DNA from: PNAI01 sp964575715
GTDB taxonomy: Bacteria; Pseudomonadota; Alphaproteobacteria; Rhizobiales; Xanthobacteraceae
DNA: 25,123 nt
Assembly (NCBI GenBank): GCA_964575715.1
Contig: CAZNSG010000339.1
Coordinates: 1-25,123 of the forward strand
Direction of reading: 5' to 3'
Translations under genes and position numbers: made by a program
Notes under the pieces: model-generated
What the model was told of the DNA's origin: nothing
Database searches by the model: none
The model's input: only the letters and a program-made list of their open reading frames with translations
Part shown: piece after piece, positions 19,234 through 25,123 of the stretch
Numbering within the stretch: the first letter of the stretch is position 1
How the letters are laid out: the number at the start of each line of letters is the position of its first letter

Positions 19234-20061
19234 CTACCGCACGTAGCGCGTATAGTCGATCCGGAATAGCTGAGGATCAGGCTGGGATTTGGTGTCGAGA
19301 TTGAAGACCGCGACCGTGGTGTCAAGACCCTGCGGATCGGTCACCGTCCATTGTTTGAGCTGATAATCCTTGGCGCCGAACATCAGCATCACGCGGTATT
19401 TGCCGCGGATGATCTGCCGCTCCTCGATGACCACGGTGATAAAGACATCGTCGCCGTAGACCGCGACAAGATTTGTTTCGCGCAGCAAGTCGATGCGGTC
19501 GGCAAGCAGGAAACGCAGCGGCGTCTGCGAAATCGGATAGAGATCCTGGCTGGCGAGATAGCGGTCGCGCACGGCGACCGATCGGCCATCGGCAATCAAT
19601 TCGATCTGGCTTGGCGGATTGTAATCGAACCGCACCTTGCCCGGTTTCATGAGATAGAAATCGCCTGCGGTCCGGGTGCCGTCGGGCGCAACCTGATAAA
19701 ACTCTCCCACCAGCGTGCGAAGGTTCGACAGATAGGCGCTCACACGTTCGACCAGCGCGCGTTGGCGCGGATCAAACTGGCTGGCGTTGGGCGGCAATGT
19801 GGACGTCTGCGTGTTGGGCGGCGGCGCGGATGTCGCTGGATTGCCGACGTCCGCCGGCGGGCGCGGCGGGGCAAGCGACAGGGGCGCGTTGGGTGCGGGC
19901 GGCCGCGGTTTTTGCACGCCGGGTGGGGTTGGCTTGGTCTTGGGCGCGGCGGTGGCAGGCGAGGAGGGCGGCGGCGGCAATGGCTGCGCCGCCGTGATCG
20001 ACACCATCAGCAGGCTTGCAAGCAATGCGCCAAGCGCTGCGCCCAGAGATGCTCTCGTCAC
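19234..20061 (-). CDS. LolA-like outer-membrane lipoprotein carrier with a proline-rich linker
   Basis: From a GTG at 20061 the protein (275 residues) starts with a good signal peptide, TRASLGAALGALLASLLMVSITAAQ. A proline-rich, Ala/Thr-rich linker of about 75 residues follows, then a LolA fold: RVSAYLSNLRTLVGEFYQVAPDGTRTAGDFYLMKPGKVRFDYNPPSQIELIADGRSVAVRDRYLASQDLYPISQTPLRFLL. LolA shuttles lipoproteins through the periplasm. Orthologues near ftsK are common in this order. A GTG at 20127 would add 22 polar residues before the signal peptide and is less likely; GGGG lies a few bases before 20061. Lipoprotein carriage is inferred from the fold; the linker is unusual for classic LolA. Confidence 0.9.
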   Translation of the reverse strand: MTRASLGAALGALLASLLMVSITAAQPLPPPPSSPATAAPKTKPTPPGVQKPRPPAPNAPLSLAPPRPPADVGNPATSAPPPNTQTSTLPPNASQFDPRQRALVERVSAYLSNLRTLVGEFYQVAPDGTRTAGDFYLMKPGKVRFDYNPPSQIELIADGRSVAVRDRYLASQDLYPISQTPLRFLLADRIDLLRETNLVAVYGDDVFITVVIEERQIIRGKYRVMLMFGAKDYQLKQWTVTDPQGLDTTVAVFNLDTKSQPDPQLFRIDYTRYVR

Positions 20062-20171
20062 GTTTTTCCCCGTCTCGATGCGCCGATCATTGTTATTCGA
20101 TATATGTGACGGCTGTGGCGTTTTCACGGCTGAGCATGACGGTTTCCGGGTCCCGTGAGCGGCCAGGCCCG

Positions 20172-22595
20172 TTAATGTTCGCCATCGTTGTCGCCGCCAA
20201 CCAGGATTTCGCGTTTTCCGGCATGATTGGGCTGGCCGACAACGCCTTCGTCCTCCATCCGCTCCATGATCGAAGCGGCCCGATTGTAGCCGATCTGCAG
20301 GCGCCTTTGGATATAACTGGTCGAGGCCTTGCGGTCGCGAATGACGATCTGCACGGCCTGCTGGTAGAGATCGCCGCCTTCGCCGTTGCCCATCGCGGTT
20401 GCGTCAAACACCGCGTTTTCGGCGTCCTCGATCTCCTCTTCGGCGATCACCGCCTCGAGATATTGTGGCACACCCTGGGATTTGAGATGGCGGACGACTT
20501 TTTCGACCTCTTCGTCCGAAACAAACGGACCATGGACGCGGCTGATGCGCCCGCCGCCGGCCATGTAGAGCATGTCGCCCTGGCCGAGAAGCTGCTCGGC
20601 GCCTTGCTCGCCCAGGATTGTACGGCTGTCGATTTTCGAGGTGACCTGGAAGGAGATGCGGGTCGGGAAATTCGCCTTGATGGTACCGGTAATGACATCC
20701 ACCGAGGGGCGCTGGGTCGCGAGAATCACGTGGATGCCGGCCGCGCGCGCCATCTGTGCGAGCCGCTGGATGGCGCCCTCGATGTCCTTGCCCGCGACCA
20801 TCATCAGATCGGCCATCTCATCGACCACGACGACGATATAGGGCAACGGCTCAAGCTCGAGCTCCTCCTTCTCGTAGATCGCTTCGCCGGTCTCGCGATC
20901 GTAGCCGGTGTGCACGGTGCGCGTGAGGGTGTCGCCCTTGGTACGCGCTTCGGTAATGCGCGCGTTGTAGCCATCGACGTTGCGCACGCCGAGCTTCGAC
21001 ATGCGCTTGTAGCGCTCCTCCATCTCGCGCACCGCCCATTTGAGCGCGACCACGGCTTTCTTGGGATCGGTCACGACCGGCGTGAGCAGATGCGGGATGC
21101 CGTCATAGACGGAAAGCTCCAGCATCTTGGGATCGACCATGACGAGCTTGCATTGATCCGGACGCAGCCGATAGACTAGGCTCAGAATCATGGTGTTGAT
21201 GGCGACCGACTTGCCGGAGCCGGTGGTGCCGGCGATCAGCAGATGCGGCATGCGCGCAAGATCGACGATGACCGACTCGCCGCCGATGGTCTTGCCCAGA
21301 CACAAGGGAAGTTTCGCCGCCGTCTCCTCATAGTCTTCGGATCCCAGCAGTTCGCGCAGGCAGACCTTCTCGCGTTTTTCGTTGGGGAGCTCGATGCCGA
21401 TGGCATTGCGGCCCGAGACCACGGCGACGCGAGCGGACAGCGCACTCATCGAACGTGCGATGTCGTCTGCGAGCCCGATCACGCGCGACGATTTTATGCC
21501 GGGGGCGGGCTCGAGTTCATAAAGCGTGACGACCGGTCCGGGATGCGCATTGATGATCGAGCCGCGCACGCCGAAATCGGACAGCACGCTTTCGAGCCGG
21601 ATGGCGGTCTCATCGATCGATTGCTGGCTGGGCGCGAAGCGATCGGCCGCCTTGGCAGCCGACAACAGCGCGAGCGCGGGAAGCTGGTAGCCGCCGGTTG
21701 AGCGGCGCACCGCGCGCGTGCGGGGAGGCCTGCTGCGCGCCGGTGTCTCGGCGCCGTCCGCGTCGAAAGACTCAGCGTCCGGCTGCAACGTCGCGTCATT
21801 GTGGTTTGCAAGCTGCGGATCGTAACGGTCACGCAGGACATCCGCCGGCTGCGGCAATGGTTTGGGCCGCATGGAGCGGAGCGTGACGAGCCGGACCAGC
21901 CGGGATTTGATACTCAGCAACGCATGCGCGAGCCAGCCGAGCGAAATCGACGCCTTCTCCGCGTCGTCGTCCGGCGGACCGGCGGCCTCCTCGGCCCAAT
22001 TTTCGTCAATCTCGTTGGTTGCGCGTTTTTGCCAGCCCATTCCCGCGGCAAAGACAATGGCGCCAAAGGCGGTAATGCCGAGGGCCGCGGCGAATGCGAG
22101 CAGGTTCATGCCGGTCAGCGGGCCAAAAAAAGCAGCCGGCGCCCGCAGCAGCGCATCGCCGATGACGCCGCCGAGTCCGGTCGGCAGCGGCCAGGTTGCG
22201 GTCTTGGGCAGACAGGAAGCAAAGCCGGTGCTCAGCAACATGCCGGCGACCCAGAGCACAAGACGCCGCCAATCGAGATGCGATCCGCGATGGGCAACCA
22301 GGCGGCAGCCCCAGACCACGACCGGCAGCACGAGTGTCATCGCGGCCAGTCCGAAGAGTTGCATCAAGAGATCGGCGGAGATGGCGCCGAGGGAACCGAG
22401 CAGGTTGCGCGCGGGCGTGTTGGTGGCGTGACTGAACGATGGGTCCTGCACCGACCAGGTGGCGAGCGCGACCATCATCATCACGGCAAGCGTGATCAAG
22501 GCCACACCGCTGCATTCGCGCAGCCGGCGTCGGATCACGCCGCGCAGATCCTCGGACCAGAGCGAAAGGTCTATGCTGCGATCGATTGCCGACAT
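20172..22595 (-). CDS. ftsK: DNA translocase FtsK
   Basis: The 807-residue septal DNA pump resolves chromosome dimers at division. About four membrane segments lie in the first 190 residues (near 29-48, 69-100, 111-128, 157-187). A hydrophilic linker (about 195-300) leads to the motor with alpha/beta domains, Walker A GTTGSGKS (456-463), Walker B IVVVVDEMADLMM (587-599), the HVILATQRPSVDVITGTIKANFPTRISF segment and a C-terminal winged-helix gamma domain (about 740-800, ASTSYIQRRLQIGYNRAASIMERMEDEGVV) that reads KOPS sites. The linker is short, as usual in this group. The start lies 3 bp after the aminotransferase stop, so the two genes share a transcript. Confidence 0.97.
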   Translation of the reverse strand: MSAIDRSIDLSLWSEDLRGVIRRRLRECSGVALITLAVMMMVALATWSVQDPSFSHATNTPARNLLGSLGAISADLLMQLFGLAAMTLVLPVVVWGCRLVAHRGSHLDWRRLVLWVAGMLLSTGFASCLPKTATWPLPTGLGGVIGDALLRAPAAFFGPLTGMNLLAFAAALGITAFGAIVFAAGMGWQKRATNEIDENWAEEAAGPPDDDAEKASISLGWLAHALLSIKSRLVRLVTLRSMRPKPLPQPADVLRDRYDPQLANHNDATLQPDAESFDADGAETPARSRPPRTRAVRRSTGGYQLPALALLSAAKAADRFAPSQQSIDETAIRLESVLSDFGVRGSIINAHPGPVVTLYELEPAPGIKSSRVIGLADDIARSMSALSARVAVVSGRNAIGIELPNEKREKVCLRELLGSEDYEETAAKLPLCLGKTIGGESVIVDLARMPHLLIAGTTGSGKSVAINTMILSLVYRLRPDQCKLVMVDPKMLELSVYDGIPHLLTPVVTDPKKAVVALKWAVREMEERYKRMSKLGVRNVDGYNARITEARTKGDTLTRTVHTGYDRETGEAIYEKEELELEPLPYIVVVVDEMADLMMVAGKDIEGAIQRLAQMARAAGIHVILATQRPSVDVITGTIKANFPTRISFQVTSKIDSRTILGEQGAEQLLGQGDMLYMAGGGRISRVHGPFVSDEEVEKVVRHLKSQGVPQYLEAVIAEEEIEDAENAVFDATAMGNGEGGDLYQQAVQIVIRDRKASTSYIQRRLQIGYNRAASIMERMEDEGVVGQPNHAGKREILVGGDNDGEH

Positions 22596-22598
22596 GGC

Positions 22599-23810
22599 TC
22601 AGCCGAGCACGGCTACGAGGCGATGCAGCGCCTCGGCCGTGGTCTCCTTGTCATGGACCAGCGCAACGCGGATATAGCCGGTGCCCGGATTACGGCCATC
22701 GGCGCCGTCGCGCGCCAGATAAAGGCCTGGAATCACACGCAAGCCGCCTTCGCGCCAGAGTTTCTTGGTCACCGCCTCGTCACCGCCCTGCGCGCTTACA
22801 TCGAGCCACAGAAAAAAGCCGCCGGCCGGCCGCCGGTAGCCGTAGCGGTTGCCGATGATCCGATCGGCGAGATCGAACTTGGCGACATAGAGCGCGCGGT
22901 TTTGCGCGACGTGCGCCTCCTCGCCATAGGCGGCGATGGCGACGCGCTGCGCGGGTATCGGCACCTGCGGGGCGGCGATATTGCGCAGCTCGACGAAGCG
23001 GTCGAGGAATCGCCGGTCGCCGGCGGCGAAGCCGACGCGCAGGCCGGGCAGATTGGAGCGCTTGGAGAGTGAGTGGAACACTACCACGTTGGCAAAATCG
23101 GGGCTGGTGGCTTCGAGCATGCCATGGGGCGCGACGCCATTGAGATAGATCTCGCAGTAGCATTCGTCGGCGAACACCAGAAAGCCGAAGCGGCGCGCCA
23201 GCGTTGCTACCTGAGTCAAATAGGCGAGGCCGGCGACGGCGCCTTGCGGGTTCGACGGCGAGGCAATGTAAAACGCAACCGTGCGCGCGAGCAGCTCATC
23301 GTCGAGCGCATTGAGATCGGGCAGAAAGCCGGTATCCCGGGTCGCGGGAAGATAAACCGGTTCGCAATCGGCGGCTGCCGCGCCGGCTGCATAGGCGGCA
23401 TAGAATGGGTTCGGGAGCAAGATCGCGGGCCGGCCCGAGCGCCGGGCGACGAAGCGCTTGGCGGCGATCGCGGCAAGAAACAAACCCTCGCGCGTGCCGC
23501 TCAAGACGATGACTTCGCTCTCCGGGTCGATCGGACGGGTGAGCTGGTAGCGCCGGCCGAGCCAGGCGGCGGCGGCGCGGCGGAATTCATCGGTCCCCTT
23601 GTTGGCGGGATAGCGGCCGAATTCATCGAGATGGGCTGCGAGCACCGGTCCGACAAAAGGCGGGATCGGATGCTGCGGCTCGCCGACCGAGAGATTGATC
23701 GCAGGCTTGCCCGGCTTGATGCCGTCCAAAAGCTCATGCGTGCGCACGAAGGGCGAGCGCCCCTCGGGTTTTGGCGGCGTGGGCTGCAAGGCGGCGGATG
23801 CGGCGGTCAT
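22599..23810 (-). CDS. PLP-dependent class I/II aminotransferase (DapC-like)
   Basis: The 403-residue fold-type I aminotransferase has INLSVGEPQHPIPPFV, RYPANKGTDEFRRAAAAWLGRRY, SPSNPQGAVAG (near 185), VFADECYCEIY (the PLP-ring Asp) and the Schiff-base lysine in FHSLSKRSNLPGLRVGF (Lys250). The pattern fits the succinyldiaminopimelate aminotransferase-like group that Rhizobiales carry next to ftsK, which would place it in lysine and peptidoglycan precursor synthesis; substrate is not proven by sequence. ATG 23810 (MTAASAALQP) is chosen over a TTG 6 bases upstream. A 17-bp triple tandem repeat covers the start codon and ribosome site region. Confidence 0.9.
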   Translation of the reverse strand: MTAASAALQPTPPKPEGRSPFVRTHELLDGIKPGKPAINLSVGEPQHPIPPFVGPVLAAHLDEFGRYPANKGTDEFRRAAAAWLGRRYQLTRPIDPESEVIVLSGTREGLFLAAIAAKRFVARRSGRPAILLPNPFYAAYAAGAAAADCEPVYLPATRDTGFLPDLNALDDELLARTVAFYIASPSNPQGAVAGLAYLTQVATLARRFGFLVFADECYCEIYLNGVAPHGMLEATSPDFANVVVFHSLSKRSNLPGLRVGFAAGDRRFLDRFVELRNIAAPQVPIPAQRVAIAAYGEEAHVAQNRALYVAKFDLADRIIGNRYGYRRPAGGFFLWLDVSAQGGDEAVTKKLWREGGLRVIPGLYLARDGADGRNPGTGYIRVALVHDKETTAEALHRLVAVLG

Positions 23811-23859
23811 GGGCAAATCTAAGTCTTGGGCAAATCTAAGTCTTGGGCAGATCTACAAG
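23809..23859. repeat. 17-bp tandem repeat, three units, over the aminotransferase start
   Basis: The units are ATGGGCAAATCTAAGTC, TTGGGCAAATCTAAGTC and TTGGGCAGATCTACAAG. The first two differ at one base and the third has a few changes. The first unit begins at the initiation codon (CAT on the + strand at 23808-23810). The leader therefore consists of repeat units, and unit number could alter translation. Confidence 0.9.
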
Positions 23860-24105
23860 GCGGCGGGGCCGCCCACCGCTGACGCCTTAATACCATAGGG
23901 GAGGCGAGGTTAAGGCGCGATTAACCATCGGTCGCGGGCCGGTGCCGGCCGCTTGCGGGGGGCCGGTGGTTTTCCTAGTTTATGGCCAACCCGGTCCGGG
24001 CCCCTCTGGCGTGTGCCCCCACCGCGATGTCGGACCTCTTAATCTTGCTCCTTGCGGCCCTTTGCTGTTTGAAGCGAAAGGCCTGGGACGCAACAGGAGG
24101 CCGCC
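23860..24105. promoter_or_regulatory. Divergent leader region upstream of terC
   Basis: No gene is supported. It contains a GC hairpin CCGGCC (23945-23950) / GGCCGG (23961-23966) followed by TGGTTTTCC, and further GC-rich inverted pieces (CCCGGTCCGGG at about 23989-23999). The terC ribosome site AGGAGG (24095-24100) closes it. TerC genes are sometimes controlled by Mn-sensing riboswitches, but I could not fit that fold here. Confidence 0.45.
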
Positions 24106-24891
24106 ATGGATGGTTTCTCGGACGTTTTCTCATTGACCCACTTGACCGCGCTCGCCGCCGATCCGCTGGTCTGGGTGGCGCTGGCGACCCTGATCGCGAT
24201 GGAGGTGGTGCTTGGCATCGACAACCTCATTTTCATTTCCATCGTCACCAACAAGCTGCCGGCCGAGCAGCGCGAACGGGCGCGGCGAATCGGCATTGGA
24301 CTTGCGCTGATCCTGCGGATTGCATTGCTTGGCACGGTGGCGATCATCGTCCAGCTCACCACGCCGGTCTTCACCGTATTCAGCCAAGGCTTCTCCTGGC
24401 GCGACCTCATCTTGATCGCCGGCGGCCTGTTCCTGGTCTGGAAAGCGACCAAGGAGATTCACCACCACGTCGATCCCGACCGTGCGCCGGATATGTTCGA
24501 CGTCCGCGCCGGCACTGCGGCCTTCGGCGCGGTGATCGGGCAGATCCTGGTGCTCGACATGGTGTTCTCGGTCGACAGCATCATCACCGCGGTCGGCATG
24601 ACGCCGCATATTCCGGTGATGGTGATCGCGGTCCTGGTGGCGGTCGTGGCGATGCTGCTGGCGGCTAATCCGCTGGCTAATTTCATCAATGCCAATCCGA
24701 CGGTGGTGATGCTGGCGCTCGGCTTCCTCATCATGATCGGCATGACGCTGATCGCGGAGGGTTTTGGCGCACACGTGCCGAAGGGCTATGTCTACGCCGC
24801 GATGGCGTTCTCGACGGCGGTCGAGAGTCTCAATCTGCTGGCGCGCCGCGCGCAGCGCAGGCGGCGGGTACAACACGCGCAGCAGGAGTAG
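24106..24891 (+). CDS. TerC-family integral membrane protein
   Basis: The 261-residue protein has about seven transmembrane segments. It carries the family acidic motifs in helices, VALATLIAMEVVLGIDNLIFISIV (about 24-47) and GQILVLDMVFSVDSIITAVGM (about 145-165), which may bind Mn2+ or Ca2+. TerC/Alx proteins act in metal export and metallation of secreted proteins, and are named for tellurium resistance. A perfect AGGAGG is 5 bases before the ATG. The tail is basic (RRAQRRRRVQHAQQE), consistent with a cytoplasmic end. It is a single gene followed by a strong hairpin. Confidence 0.93.
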   Translation: MDGFSDVFSLTHLTALAADPLVWVALATLIAMEVVLGIDNLIFISIVTNKLPAEQRERARRIGIGLALILRIALLGTVAIIVQLTTPVFTVFSQGFSWRDLILIAGGLFLVWKATKEIHHHVDPDRAPDMFDVRAGTAAFGAVIGQILVLDMVFSVDSIITAVGMTPHIPVMVIAVLVAVVAMLLAANPLANFINANPTVVMLALGFLIMIGMTLIAEGFGAHVPKGYVYAAMAFSTAVESLNLLARRAQRRRRVQHAQQE

Positions 24892-24906
24892 CGCCGCCAA
24901 AAAAAT

Positions 24907-24935
24907 AAGAGGCCCCGGCATGACCGGGGCCTCTT
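24907..24935 (+). terminator. Strong hairpin after terC
   Basis: AAGAGGCCCCGG (24907-24918) pairs perfectly with CCGGGGCCTCTT (24924-24935) across a CATGA loop, with an A-rich stretch before it, 15 bp after the terC stop. The trailing strand has only a short T content, but the A-tract upstream would serve as a T-run for transcription from the right, so it could act in both directions. Confidence 0.75.
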
Positions 24936-24981
24936 GAATGGGCGGGGCGGAGCCGCCCCAACACCAGTTTCACTTTCTTCT

Positions 24982-24999
24982 CCCTCTCCCCGCTTGCGG
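24982..24999. repeat. Half of a CTCTCCCCGC-type palindrome, interrupted
   Basis: CCCTCTCCCCGCTTGCGG is the left arm and loop of the same hairpin core as at 111-247 and 9219-9291, but the GGGAGAGG arm is missing. Different sequence (CTGTCATATTCACACATC) starts at the break. Confidence 0.6.
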
Positions 25000-25123
25000 C
25001 TGTCATATTCACACATCTTGCCGAGCGATTGCGCGGCTGATTCCGTGGATCAGCTAATGATTCGCGGGAGTGGCCGATGGCTGGGATTGAATATGGGCTG
25101 GGGCGGTTTGGTGACCGCCGCCT
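25000..25123 (+). mobile_element. Probable left end of an insertion sequence (truncated by the window)
   Basis: Sequence beginning near CTGTCATATTCACACATC abruptly interrupts the palindromic repeat. About 77 bp later a gene starts with a proper ribosome site, so the layout is that of an IS terminal region plus transposase start. The right end is outside the window, and terminal inverted repeats cannot be checked. Confidence 0.45.
25077..25123 (+). CDS. Start of a probable transposase (partial)
   Basis: ATG 25077, with GGGAG at 25066-25070, opens MAGIEYGLGRFGDRR and runs off the window. The GLGRFGDRR stretch resembles the N-terminal DNA-binding region of IS4-type transposases (consensus-like L-G-D-x-R-L-x-x-R). 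Only 15 residues are visible, so this is tentative. Confidence 0.4.
   Translation, partial: MAGIEYGLGRFGDRR

Noticed and set aside
23860..24105. Manganese (yybP-ykoY) riboswitch upstream of terC
   Set aside because: TerC genes often have one, but I could not fit the conserved loop sequences or the helix order to this leader; only generic GC hairpins are visible.

Overview
The window is chromosomal, GC-rich alphaproteobacterial DNA. Gene content and order (rsmG-parA-parB, then holA, lptE, leuS on the other strand, then a yggS-type PLP protein, an L,D-transpeptidase, a CenR/OtpR-type response regulator with a cyclic-nucleotide-binding partner, xth, a LolA-like carrier, ftsK and a class I/II aminotransferase) fit the Hyphomicrobiales (Rhizobiales), most like Xanthobacteraceae/Nitrobacteraceae. 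That placement comes from synteny and protein style recalled from those groups, not from a search.

Layout. 1-3675: rRNA methyltransferase rsmG and the chromosome-partition pair parA-parB on the + strand. 3676-6068: accessory stretch with a small lipoprotein, a ParE/ParD-like toxin-antitoxin pair, a 36-bp copy of the holA 3' end, a NYN-domain protein and two near-identical 115-bp repeats. 6069-10572: holA, lptE and leuS on the - strand; lptE overlaps the end of leuS. 10573-15060: a second accessory block containing a HigB/HigA-like pair, a LysR regulator divergent from a MATE exporter, a small exported protein and a DUF1127-like protein. This block is bounded and subdivided by decayed pieces of leuS. 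15091-18172: yggS, L,D-transpeptidase (- strand), response regulator and cNMP-binding protein. 18181-23810: xth, lolA-like, ftsK and aminotransferase, all on the - strand. 24106-24891: a TerC-family membrane protein, followed by a strong hairpin and, at the right edge, what looks like the start of an insertion sequence.

Two themes stand out. First, the window is full of imperfect palindromic elements of about 70-220 bp, REPIN-like in build. They lie in most intergenic gaps and also, without breaking the reading frame, inside three conserved genes: the N-terminal region of parA (a 222-bp, 74-codon composite with smaller palindromes nested in it), leuS and yggS. This resembles the protein-invading palindromic elements of Rickettsia. 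Second, accessory genes sit next to duplicated ends of the neighbouring core gene (holA 3' end beside the NYN gene; leuS 5' end and promoter region beside the HigBA pair; an internal leuS piece beside the MATE block). This suggests a repeated mode of insertion or serial allele replacement.

Functionally, the core genes cover ribosome maturation, chromosome partition and translocation (ParAB, FtsK), replication (HolA), outer-membrane assembly (LptE, LolA-like), envelope regulation (OtpR/CenR-type regulator, L,D-transpeptidase), leucine charging, DNA repair and PLP homeostasis. No tRNA, rRNA or CRISPR array was seen.
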